Positions 1 to 6,553 are shown, counted from the first letter of the stretch. The stretch: DNA of 14,123 nt from Patescibacteria group bacterium (GCA_018819085.1 JAHJQT010000038.1:1-14123), one strand, 5' to 3'. The notes: generated by a model not told the origin, from the sequence alone. Made by a program: numbers and translations.

Positions 1-3000
1 CTGACCATCTACAGTTAAATCTTTCTTAATATATTGTGAACCTGTTGTCGTAGCATTACCTTCTACGTTTAAATAACCAAGCACAGATAAGTTATCTGAT
101 ATTGTAGTAGTTGAATTTCCTGTGGCAAGATCTATGTTTAAATCTCCATTTGAATCAATTGTAAATGAAGCATATTTAGATGATTCTAAATCGTAGGTTA
201 AACGTAGTTGTTCAGATGTTGAACTTGCATGTATTTTTCCAATGACTGTAAGTTTAGAATCTGGTGTAGTTGTGCCTATGCCGACGTTGCCATCTGAAGT
301 AACTTTGAAAGCGGTATTATGAGCTACTATATTATTCCCAATAAAATTATGAGTTCCTTCAACTTCTATATCATAAACATCTTCCACAGGCAGTTTGCGC
401 ATTGTCTTAATTGTATCCCAAACTGATTTTCCATGATCATCAAGAATTGCGATTTCCTGACCTTTTTTAAGTTGAGAAACTTTTCTCCACATACCGCCAC
501 TTGACAAGGATGGAGCGCTAGCATACAATAAAGAAAGTAACGCAACTCCAAGCTTCGGCTTGGAGGTTGTTTTTTTATGACCCTTTTGACTATTATTCAA
601 TTCATTCTTATAATTATCAAGATAAAAATACTTGCTGTATTTTCTTAATTCCCAAGCAATATTCTGCTTAAAACCAGCATAAATAATCTTCTTGCCTTTT
701 TCTAAAACATATTTTTTTAGAGGCAATAGGTCGCTATCGCCACTAACAATCATGACAGCGTCCAAATCTTTAATACGCCTTACAACACCCAAAGCAATTT
801 CAACATCCATATCAGCTTTTTTCTTTAATCCAACATCTATTTTAATATATTTTATTAACTTAGTTACAATTTGAACATGCGCTTTAATTTTATTAATAAA
901 ATTAGCTGTCTTTTTAAATGCCTTGTCTTGTTTTTCTGGAGTAGCGATATAGTAATCAAAAGCTGAAACATCAAACTGTCTTGATAAAGATTTCTTTAGT
1001 TTTCTAAGGTCAACTCGCCAGCCAGCTTTTCTTTGAGCATAAAACATATTAGCATCATCATAAAAGATTCCTAATTTTGGCTTCTTTATTTTTGGCTGAT
1101 TAACTTTGGCAAAATACGGATGATTGGCTGTCGTCCTAATTTTTCGTCCCATAGAGGTGGTAATTTCCACAATTGGCTTTTTACCCATATACATTAATTT
1201 CTTAACTTTGGAAACTTTGAGCTTGCCTGTCTTATCATCTAAAGTTAAAATTTCATCTCCTGGTTTAATTTGATCTATTCTGACATCTTCAAAATAATAT
1301 TCATAAGTTCCATCTTTCTTTTTTCTGCGACGACGACGTCTTAATAAAGTATCTCCAGTAACACATTGCCCTACCTGAAAACTATTAGCTGTGGTGTTAA
1401 CTACGCCCACGCCTAATCCGCCTGTGAAATATCCATGACCAGTAATTGATAGTGTTGTTGAAGGACTCGTTGTTCCTATGCCGAGGTTGCCGTTCATGAC
1501 CGTCAAGTCATTACCAATATAATGTGAACCCGTAGTTGAAGCATTACCAGAAACTAATAAATCATTATTGATTGTTAATTGAGATAAAGTTGTCGTAGCT
1601 GCTGTTAACGTTCCTGTTGATGATAAAGATGTTGCGCTTAAGCCTGAATTAAAACTAGCTCCATTATGAAAAGTAGCATCTGAATAAACATCAAAAACAG
1701 TTGTTTGATCTTTTGTATTTCCAAAGCTTGCATTTCCAGCAACTCCTAAAGAACCTGAAAAAGCTCCTGAACCACTAACATTCAAACTTGATAGAAGAGC
1801 ATGGCCTGAGACCTGTAATCCTGAAGAAGGTATTGATACAGGAGAGTATGATGGAGTTGTGTAATCTATTTTAGAACCTATTTGATTGCCTAAACTAGTT
1901 ATTCTTTGTGATAAATTTTGAATATCCTGATTAATTTGATCTAAATCAGCTGATGCTATTGTTTCAATAACTTTGTTTGTTTCTGTAATTGTTATAATTC
2001 TTTTTTCTGTGACTGTTTTGGGAGTTATTTGTTGGACTTGTTTGGTAATTTCTTGGATAATTGGTGTTTCTTGCTTAGTTTTATAGATAAGATAATTCTC
2101 TTGATCATAGAAAGAATATCCTGGAATTACGAATTCAGCTATTTTTATGTAAGTATCTCCTAATTTAGACTTAATATTATTAGAAACATCAGAAATTATG
2201 TTAAAGAATCCAGCTGAAATGTCTTTTGGAGTTTGCTTTATTATACTAGATAAATTTTTAACTGAATTCTTTGTAAAATTACCGATATTCCTATCAAAAT
2301 TGTTTGAATATGAGCCTATTTTTTGATAAGCGTAAACTAGCTCTCTATCTATATCTCCCGACATATCGGATAACTTTTGGGGTGTATCGGATAGAATGTT
2401 TGAAATATTCGAATAAGTATCGGATAAATTATGTGCTATTTTATTTATTTCTAAAGAAACTATATGAGGTGTATCGGATAAAAATTCTTTACTATTTTTA
2501 ATTTTTCTAGAAAACAGTATTTTTGCATTTTCGTTCTTTTGATTTATATCTATAAACGCATAAATTGCTTTATTTGATAGTTTTTCAATTTTTGATGGAA
2601 TTTTAATAATTTGCCCTGATATCTTTTTTGTATTATATTTTATAGCTAATTTTAATTCTTCATTCTTATTACTAGCATTATTAGCAAATTCAAATATTTC
2701 TTCAGGTAAATTACTAATAACAATTCCAAATTTATCAATATTCTTATAAAAACCTTTAACTAAATTAGTAGTAGTTTTAGGAACAGATTGTATTTTATTA
2801 GAAGTTTTTTTAGATAAGTTAACAAGTTTATTCTGAATACTTGAACTAACATTAGAAGAAGCCTCTTGAATAGATTGTGTTGATTCTTCAATAAGTTTTG
2901 GAGATTCAATAATGATACTATCAAATAAATTACCAGCTGACTTTTTAGTATCTTGCGCTAGAAGAACAATATTTTGACCTTGTTCAAAAACGAATTCAGC

Positions 3001-3645
3001 TGATTTCCTTCCTGAGTCCACTACCTTATCAATTGATTTATGAGCAAAATCAGCCATAGAAGCCCATGCTTGAGGATTAAAGACTAAAAGAGAACTAATT
3101 ATAAGCAAAGATATTAGAACAGCACTAATAGCAAATTTAGGCTTTATAGAAATTTTTGGTTTTTTTATTTCTTTTACTTTAAGAACAAATTTATCATAAG
3201 AAGCTAATACCCTATCCATTGAATTACCAATATATTTTTCAGCAATATTTTTCACCTCATATCCCCAAACATTATCCTTTACTTTTCTTATATTAACAAC
3301 ATCTTGGGCTTTAATAATATATTTACTTAACCATTCTTCAGTTGTTACCCAGTTACGATCAATTTTAACTGCCTTTAATTTCCCTTGTCTTGCTCTCAAA
3401 CTTAAATAGTCCTGTGAATAAGAACAGAGTTTAGACGCGTCTTTAAGGGAAACATATTGAATCTGATCTGGAACCTTAATAATATATTTATCAACCCATT
3501 CTTTAGTGGTCATCCAATTGCGACCTATTTTAACCGCCTTTAATTTACCTTGTCTAGCTCTCAAACTTAAATAGTCCTGTGAATAAGAACAGAGTTTAGA
3601 CGCGTCTTTAAGGGAAATATATTGTATTGAATCAATATCATTCAT
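1..3645 (-). CDS. Giant membrane-anchored fibre/adhesin-like protein with tandem HTH N-terminus and an intein (partial, C-terminus beyond window)
   Basis: The reading frame is open for 1215 codons from ATG at 3645 to the window edge. An in-frame stop at 3676-3678 excludes a longer start, and no SD is visible. Order of parts: two HTH/excisionase-like domains (about residues 9-56 and 64-111), a basic linker, a transmembrane segment (about 171-189) followed by AWA-S, and a long stalk of Ser/Asn/Lys-rich helical sequence (about 200-500). Next comes a Thr/Gln-rich helical segment (about 510-600). The rest is tail-fibre-like repeats with GNLGIGTTSP and GNASTTGSHYIGNDLTV motifs, resuming after the intein (761-1110) with DGNVGIGTTTPDSKLTV. 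Such repeats are typical of phage-fibre-like bacterial surface proteins. I infer a cytoplasmic DNA-binding head, one membrane crossing and an exported fibre. Adhesion is inferred only; the C-terminus is not seen. Confidence 0.85.
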   Translation of the reverse strand, partial: MNDIDSIQYISLKDASKLCSYSQDYLSLRARQGKLKAVKIGRNWMTTKEWVDKYIIKVPDQIQYVSLKDASKLCSYSQDYLSLRARQGKLKAVKIDRNWVTTEEWLSKYIIKAQDVVNIRKVKDNVWGYEVKNIAEKYIGNSMDRVLASYDKFVLKVKEIKKPKISIKPKFAISAVLISLLIISSLLVFNPQAWASMADFAHKSIDKVVDSGRKSAEFVFEQGQNIVLLAQDTKKSAGNLFDSIIIESPKLIEESTQSIQEASSNVSSSIQNKLVNLSKKTSNKIQSVPKTTTNLVKGFYKNIDKFGIVISNLPEEIFEFANNASNKNEELKLAIKYNTKKISGQIIKIPSKIEKLSNKAIYAFIDINQKNENAKILFSRKIKNSKEFLSDTPHIVSLEINKIAHNLSDTYSNISNILSDTPQKLSDMSGDIDRELVYAYQKIGSYSNNFDRNIGNFTKNSVKNLSSIIKQTPKDISAGFFNIISDVSNNIKSKLGDTYIKIAEFVIPGYSFYDQENYLIYKTKQETPIIQEITKQVQQITPKTVTEKRIITITETNKVIETIASADLDQINQDIQNLSQRITSLGNQIGSKIDYTTPSYSPVSIPSSGLQVSGHALLSSLNVSGSGAFSGSLGVAGNASFGNTKDQTTVFDVYSDATFHNGASFNSGLSATSLSSTGTLTAATTTLSQLTINNDLLVSGNASTTGSHYIGNDLTVMNGNLGIGTTSPSTTLSITGHGYFTGGLGVGVVNTTANSFQVGQCVTGDTLLRRRRRRKKKDGTYEYYFEDVRIDQIKPGDEILTLDDKTGKLKVSKVKKLMYMGKKPIVEITTSMGRKIRTTANHPYFAKVNQPKIKKPKLGIFYDDANMFYAQRKAGWRVDLRKLKKSLSRQFDVSAFDYYIATPEKQDKAFKKTANFINKIKAHVQIVTKLIKYIKIDVGLKKKADMDVEIALGVVRRIKDLDAVMIVSGDSDLLPLKKYVLEKGKKIIYAGFKQNIAWELRKYSKYFYLDNYKNELNNSQKGHKKTTSKPKLGVALLSLLYASAPSLSSGGMWRKVSQLKKGQEIAILDDHGKSVWDTIKTMRKLPVEDVYDIEVEGTHNFIGNNIVAHNTAFKVTSDGNVGIGTTTPDSKLTVIGKIHASSTSEQLRLTYDLESSKYASFTIDSNGDLNIDLATGNSTTTISDNLSVLGYLNVEGNATTTGSQYIKKDLTVDGQ
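546..576 (+). terminator. Intrinsic-terminator-like hairpin antisense to the intein coding region
   Basis: CTCCAAGC (546-553) pairs perfectly with GCTTGGAG (558-565) around a TTCG tetraloop. GTTG and seven T residues (570-576) follow on the plus strand. This is a textbook intrinsic terminator pointing opposite to the gene. In the sense strand it encodes the linker between the NYN domain and the C-terminal intein module (residues about 1024-1034), where it has no T-run. It may be coincidence, or a scar of the event that brought in the NYN segment. Confidence 0.45.
607..1077 (-). other. NYN/LabA (DUF88, PIN-like) nuclease domain inside the intein
   Basis: Residues 857-1013 of the fibre protein carry the acidic motifs of NYN domains. 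These are KLGIFYDDAN (D863, D864, N866), KKADMDVEIAL (D945, D947), then hydrophobic MIVSGDSDLLPL (D970, D972) and a GKKIIYAG strand. NYN proteins belong to the PIN-like fold and are known or predicted metal-dependent RNases. All expected acidic positions are present, so the domain looks active. It lies between intein blocks B and F, where LAGLIDADG or HNH endonucleases normally sit; no such motif is present. DNA homing, RNA cleavage or a toxin-like role for the freed intein are all open possibilities. Confidence 0.82.
2365..2481 (-). repeat. Leu-Ser-Asp repeats coded by the 9-mer TTATCCGAT in the stalk
   Basis: LSD occurs at residues 389, 407, 418 and 425 (LSDTPH, LSDTYS, LSDTPQ, LSDMSG). Three copies use exactly TTA TCC GAT and one uses CTA TCC GAT. 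On the plus strand these read ATCGGATAA at 2365-2373, 2419-2427 and 2473-2481, and ATCGGATAG at 2386-2394. The codon constancy is notable because the same 9-mer forms a perfect palindrome in the noncoding region upstream (3894-3914). Confidence 0.7.
3392..3617 (-). repeat. 165-bp-offset direct repeat encoding the tandem HTH domains
   Basis: Plus-strand bases 3392-3452 and 3557-3617 are identical over 61 bp, with looser similarity on both sides; the offset is 165 bp (55 codons). Each copy encodes an SLKDASKLCSYSQDYLSLRA helix-turn-helix, then GKLKAVKI and an NW-TT-EW wing-like segment. The architecture matches the excisionase/MerR-type HTH_17 family. Identity at the DNA level, including third codon positions, indicates recent duplication or gene conversion. 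Confidence 0.85.
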
Positions 3646-3658
3646 TAAAACAAATATA

Positions 3659-3686
3659 ATTATATATTTACTTGCTCATTCGGAAA
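3659..3686 (-). promoter_or_regulatory. Candidate promoter of the fibre gene
   Basis: A minus-strand TATAAT lies at 3659-3664. Transcription from it would begin only about 7 nt before the ATG at 3645, giving an almost leaderless mRNA, which agrees with the absence of an SD. A weak -35 (TTTCCG, 3681-3686) lies 16 bp upstream. A perfect 11-bp hairpin (3683-3693 with 3696-3706) overlaps the -35. The region is so AT-rich that chance matches are likely. Confidence 0.35.
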
Positions 3687-3726
3687 TAAAAATAAATTTT
3701 TATTTCTCTCATCTCGCTACGCAAAT

Positions 3727-3789
3727 AAAAAAGCAGAAAATCAAAAATAAATTCTTTACTAATTCATGTAAGAATTTATGACTTTCTGC
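3727..3789 (-). terminator. Terminator-like long hairpin
   Basis: GCAGAAA (3733-3739) pairs with TTTCTGC (3783-3789). Inside it, ATAAATTCTT pairs with AAGAATTTAT with small bulges. On the minus strand the stem is followed by TTTTTT (3727-3732). It would stop transcripts arriving from the MerR-like gene before the fibre gene. The stem is long and AT-rich, so it could also be a degenerate palindromic element. Confidence 0.45.
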
Positions 3790-3841
3790 AGAAAAAAACT
3801 ATTTTATGACTCTTATTTAATTGTAACTCTTAATAGCGCTT

Positions 3842-3855
3842 GTAAGAATTCTTAC
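3842..3855. repeat. Perfect 14-bp palindrome
   Basis: GTAAGAATTCTTAC reads the same on both strands. Related GTAAGAATTTAT lies just before it (about 3768-3779). A dimeric regulator could bind such a site, but no partner can be assigned. Confidence 0.5.
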
Positions 3856-3893
3856 TCTTATTATAAGAATTTTATAAAGGCACTGTCAAGCGG

Positions 3894-3914
3894 TTATCCG
3901 ATAGTATCGGATAA
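3894..3914. promoter_or_regulatory. Perfect 9+9 palindrome, operator-like
   Basis: TTATCCGAT (3894-3902) and ATCGGATAA (3906-3914) flank AGT. It lies 250 bp upstream of the fibre start and repeats the 9-mer found four times in the fibre stalk coding region. It has the size and symmetry of an operator for a dimeric HTH protein. Two HTH proteins are encoded next to it; binding by either is speculation. Confidence 0.45.
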
Positions 3915-4029
3915 GGTAATAATTTGTATTTATTCATATTCTTTTGTTAAAGAAATTTGGCTTATCATAGCCAAGAAATGATATCGGTTATAATTTTATT
4001 TTTTAAACTTTAAAATTATTGTTTTTAGG

Positions 4030-4038
4030 TTATCCACA
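4030..4038 (+). promoter_or_regulatory. Consensus DnaA-box match
   Basis: TTATCCACA matches the DnaA-box consensus exactly. A one-mismatch version (TTATCCACT, minus strand) lies at about 4496-4504. There is no cluster of boxes and no dnaA gene, so I do not call an origin. Confidence 0.3.
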
Positions 4039-4123
4039 GATGGATATTTAGAAATTGTGGTTTTTGCATTTAAAAGTAAAACGATTATTCTGAAATTTCT
4101 AAGCATGTTAGGATCTTTTATTC

Positions 4124-4195
4124 ATAGGCCGTGCCTCTCGAGCATACCCTTCCGTCCTCCGAACGTAAGGGCAAAGCTCTCGACGCACGGCCTAT
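4124..4195. repeat. GC-rich 72-nt hairpin element downstream of the MerR-like gene
   Basis: ATAGGCCGTGC (4124-4134) pairs perfectly with GCACGGCCTAT (4185-4195). Inner pairings are GAGC (4140-4143) with GCTC (4176-4179), and CCCTTCCGT (4147-4155) with ACGTAAGGG (4163-4171) with one mismatch. It begins 8 nt after the stop codon at 4204. Its GC content stands out from the surroundings. There is no minus-strand T-run, so it is not a classic terminator for that gene; it may be a REP-like element or a structured RNA end. Confidence 0.6.
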
Positions 4196-4203
4196 TATTT
4201 GTT

Positions 4204-4413
4204 CTAAAATAAATCTATCTTCCTTCTTGTTTGCTGAGCTCTGCTTGACTCTAATCTTCTTAGAAAATTTTCTATCTGATCTAGCCTATAAACACGATAA
4301 TTATTAGCTGGATTACGATATGGTTTTATAATTCCTTTCTTATCCCAGTTTCTTAAGGTTAAAGGAGTAACGTGAAGTAATTTAGATGCTTGTTTAATAG
4401 TAAGGTATTTCAT
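4204..4413 (-). CDS. Small MerR/excisionase-like HTH DNA-binding protein
   Basis: This 69-residue protein is almost all winged helix-turn-helix. YLTIKQASKLLHVTPLTLRNW gives the two HTH helices, DKKGIIKPYRNPANNYRVY the wing, and RLDQIENFLRRLE the following helix, with a basic tail. The pattern matches the MerR/HTH_17 superfamily but lacks the effector-binding or coiled-coil domain of full MerR regulators. It resembles stand-alone excisionase-like regulators. The HTH domains at the head of the downstream fibre protein have the same layout (SLKDASKL... versus TIKQASKL...), so the two may be related or share targets. No SD precedes the ATG at 4413. The target is unknown. Start chosen because no other in-frame start would keep the complete first helix. 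Confidence 0.8.
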   Translation of the reverse strand: MKYLTIKQASKLLHVTPLTLRNWDKKGIIKPYRNPANNYRVYRLDQIENFLRRLESSRAQQTRRKIDLF

Positions 4414-4456
4414 AGTTTTTAAGTTAATTTATTAATGTTTTATAATCTTTATATAT

Positions 4457-4462
4457 ATTATA
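4457..4462 (-). promoter_or_regulatory. Candidate -10 box for the MerR-like gene
   Basis: Minus-strand TATAAT in the context AGTATAAT, 44 bp upstream of the ATG. No good -35 sits at the right distance. The region is AT-rich, so this is only a candidate. Confidence 0.3.
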
Positions 4463-4504
4463 CTATCATTTTAACTTTTACGATAAATCAGGTCAAGTGG
4501 ATAA

Positions 4505-5584
4505 CTAATTTCGCACCTTAATACTTTGAATAATACCTAATCCGATAAATATACTAATTAAACTGCTTCCTCCATAACTTACTAATGGTAAAGTCAAACC
4601 AGTGATCGGAAGTATAGCTATATTCATTCCAATATTAATAATCATTTGAGAGAAAATCATTATTGCAAAACCAGATACAAAAAGACGTGAAAAATTATTT
4701 AAAGATCCTAATGTAATTTTAATAAGTCTCCAGAATAAAAAAGCAAAAAGAATTAACAAAAACAGAACTCCAACTAATCCTCTTCTCTCAGCTAAAGTTG
4801 CAAAGACAAAATCAGTATGTTGTTCAGGTAAAAATTTAAGACCTGCTTGTGAACTTAATCCTAATCCTTGTCCAAATAATCCACCTGACCCAATAGCAAT
4901 TAATGATTGACTAATATGATACCCTTTTCCATAAGGATCGTTCTCGGGATTTAAAAAAGTGGTAACTCTCTGTTTCTGATAATCTTTTAAAACAACAACC
5001 CAAGCACCAACTGAAAAAATAGATAAAATTAAAAGCATAATAATTAAATGTCGGACCTTAATTCCCGACACAATAATTATACCAAACCAAATACTTAACA
5101 ATACTAAGATAGATCCTAAATCAGGTTGTAAAAAAATAACCAAAGCAAGTAAAGCTATATATATCCCCGACACAATTAAATGTCTCACTCTATACATTTC
5201 AATATGCCTAAAAGAAAAATACTTAGCTAAAATTAAAATAATAACTATCTTAATAAATTCTATTGGTTCAAAGCGCAAAGAACCTAAACGAAACCAACTT
5301 GAAGCTCCTCTAATGTCCTGTGAAAAAAGAACAAAAAATAACAAAAGTAATGAAGCGATATATAGGATGATTAGAATAGATGAATAATTTTTAAATATCC
5401 TATAATCAAAAAAACTTAAACCAATCATTGTAATAAATCCTAAACAAACAAATGAAAGCTGTTTTTTAAAAAATGTTAATGATTCAGGAGAACCAATCCC
5501 ATAAATAGTTAAAAGTCCTACTCCTGACAGAAGTAGGACAATAAATATTAATTGCCAATCAAGTTTTCTAAGATGAGAAAACAT
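4505..5584 (-). CDS. rodA: RodA, SEDS-family peptidoglycan glycosyltransferase
   Basis: This 359-residue multi-pass membrane protein (about ten helices) is of normal RodA length. SEDS proteins polymerise lipid II into glycan strands and work with a class B PBP in the elongation machinery. Visible signatures are RGASSWFRLG (92-101), the FEPIEF-K segment (105-112), QPDLGS (153-158), LNPENDPYGKGYH (211-223) and SQSLIAIGSGGLFGQGLG (225-242). Also visible are LPEQHTDFVFA (252-262), containing the catalytic-type Asp258, and PLVSYGGSS (333-341). RodA is preferred over FtsW from the short N-terminus and the HTDFVF context. No PBP or mreB is adjacent. There is no SD; the ATG at 5584 abuts an AT-rich element that may carry the promoter. 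A 91-bp gap separates it from the MerR-like gene. Confidence 0.93.
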   Translation of the reverse strand: MFSHLRKLDWQLIFIVLLLSGVGLLTIYGIGSPESLTFFKKQLSFVCLGFITMIGLSFFDYRIFKNYSSILIILYIASLLLLFFVLFSQDIRGASSWFRLGSLRFEPIEFIKIVIILILAKYFSFRHIEMYRVRHLIVSGIYIALLALVIFLQPDLGSILVLLSIWFGIIIVSGIKVRHLIIMLLILSIFSVGAWVVVLKDYQKQRVTTFLNPENDPYGKGYHISQSLIAIGSGGLFGQGLGLSSQAGLKFLPEQHTDFVFATLAERRGLVGVLFLLILFAFLFWRLIKITLGSLNNFSRLFVSGFAIMIFSQMIINIGMNIAILPITGLTLPLVSYGGSSLISIFIGLGIIQSIKVRN

Positions 5585-5728
5585 AAAAATTTAAATTACA
5601 AATTCAAAATCTTAAATTTCAAATAAATTACAATATTCAAAATACAAAACTTAAAATAATTTAGTAATTTAATTTTTTGAATTTAGAATTTATTTGTGAT
5701 TTAGTGCTTTAAATTTAGAATTTATTTC
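5585..5728. repeat. AT-rich palindromic element between genes
   Basis: The whole gap is built of TAAATTC/GAATTTA-type words arranged roughly symmetrically (AATTCAAAATCTTAAATTT on one side, GAATTTAGAATTTATTT on the other). It contains TTTAGTGCTTT, matching the end motif TTTAGTGCTTCC of the 23S insertion at 9316-9486. I read it as a degenerate member of the same element family. It must also hold any promoter for rodA. Confidence 0.55.
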
Positions 5729-6550
5729 TTAGTATTCTTGAAATTCTTCTGTATTACCTGCTTTAGTAGGTATATAATTATCAGAGTCAAAAATATTTGT
5801 TTCTGGTTCAACTTTTATAAAAGAAACTTGACCATTTATCTTATCAAACCAAGTAACAATAAAATCACGTTCTTGATTAACTGGCAATGTCCTTATTTCA
5901 GTATTATTAACAGCTATTAAATTATTTAAAGAATCAAATAGTAAAACATCTATATCTATTTTTTCAAAATCAAAGTTTGTCTTATTAACTAAAACAGCTT
6001 TTGCCTGACTAACCCCTAATGACTCATCATTTAAAAAGTAATATTCTTTCTGCTGAACAGCAAATTCAAGAGGATGGTAATCAAATGGCTTTTCCCATTC
6101 AATATTAGTAAAACTAATATCCGCTTTATAAATTGAACTACTACTCTCTATTTTTGTTTTAATAAGATATTTTGATTGATTGGGTAATATAAAAGTTGTT
6201 CCAGAATATTCAGAAATAAGATTGTCATTATAATCATAAAGTTTAAATTTGTAATCAATATTTCCACTCCCATAATTTTGGTTAGGATTTTTAATTTCAG
6301 CCGCTAGATCATAAAAACCATCTTTATTAGAAATAGTTTTAACCCATAAAACTTTTAAAGGTTCTATATTAACTAATTCACATGAAAGACATGGACCTCC
6401 ACAATCAGTCTCTTTTTCTTCTTGATTTTTGATACCATCAAAACAAGAAGGTTCTGGCTTTTTAAAATAATATACCAAAGCAATAATGCAAGCTAAAATA
6501 ACCAAAAAGACTAAAGCAATGATTAATTGTTTGATTATACGTTTGCTCAT
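5729..6550 (-). CDS. Membrane-anchored extracytoplasmic protein with FxLYD-like repeats
   Basis: This is a 273-residue protein of unknown function. An N-terminal helix (about 9-28) anchors it, with a positively charged MSKRIIK start. Next comes a Cys motif, CFDGIKNQEEKETDCGGPC-C (C36, C50, C54, C57), of the type seen in secreted proteins as a disulphide or metal-stabilised loop. Two beta-sandwich-like segments follow, with KFKLYD (101-106) and VLLFD (202-206). Each is followed by LPN or LPV turns, resembling FxLYD domains. The ATG at 6550 lies 3 nt from the rRNA terminator stem, with no SD, so the mRNA would be leaderless or arise by read-through. It precedes rodA by 144 bp; an envelope role is inferred from location only. 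Confidence 0.75.
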   Translation of the reverse strand: MSKRIIKQLIIALVFLVILACIIALVYYFKKPEPSCFDGIKNQEEKETDCGGPCLSCELVNIEPLKVLWVKTISNKDGFYDLAAEIKNPNQNYGSGNIDYKFKLYDYNDNLISEYSGTTFILPNQSKYLIKTKIESSSSIYKADISFTNIEWEKPFDYHPLEFAVQQKEYYFLNDESLGVSQAKAVLVNKTNFDFEKIDIDVLLFDSLNNLIAVNNTEIRTLPVNQERDFIVTWFDKINGQVSFIKVEPETNIFDSDNYIPTKAGNTEEFQEY

Positions 6551-6553
6551 AAT

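Larger units (their letters stand above)
316..1365 (-). mobile_element. Intein (350 aa) with a NYN-type nuclease domain in the endonuclease position
   Basis: Block A begins at Cys761 (CVTGDT). A DQIKPGDEILTLDD strand follows. Block B is TTANHP, with T839 and H842 forming TxxH. Block F is VYDIEVEGTHNFIG, and the end is AHN (His1109-Asn1110) followed by Thr1111 as +1 nucleophile. These are all the residues a class 1 intein needs for splicing. The flanks join as SFQVGQ and TAFKVTSDG, a continuous fibre repeat, which supports exact boundaries. Splicing modules total about 155 residues (761-852 and 1046-1110), the size of a mini-intein. The C-terminal module repeats the N-terminal pattern (QLKKGQEIAILDD), as expected from the two-fold symmetry of the Hint fold. 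An R6K3 tract follows block A. Alternative: a bacterial intein-like domain, which also occurs in surface proteins. Confidence 0.88.
3646..4203. other. 558-bp noncoding region rich in hairpins and palindromes
   Basis: I see no convincing gene here. The region holds the hairpin at 3683-3706, a terminator-like hairpin (3727-3789), a 14-bp palindrome (3842-3855), the 9+9 palindrome (3894-3914) and a 6-bp hairpin (3957-3962 with 3969-3974). It also holds an AT-only hairpin (3990-3998 with 4011-4019), a DnaA-box match (4030-4038), a 9-bp inverted repeat (4048-4056 with 4094-4102) and a GC-rich hairpin (4124-4195). CATCTCGCTACGC at 3710-3722 recurs in the 23S insertion at 10626-10638. Confidence 0.7.

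Noticed and set aside
692..874. Plus-strand frames inside the fibre gene (also 2304-2501)
   Set aside because: They are antisense shadows of a long coding frame with clear protein motifs.
2365..2481. Regular short repeats considered as a CRISPR array
   Set aside because: The repeat is only 9 bp, spacing is irregular (33, 21 and 54 bp) and the sequence is coding.
3778..3981. 67-codon plus-strand frame before the fibre gene
   Set aside because: It covers palindromes and AT-rich hairpins, lacks an SD and shows no recognisable domain.
4030..4504. Replication origin
   Set aside because: There is only one exact DnaA box and one imperfect one, with no cluster and no dnaA or dnaN nearby.
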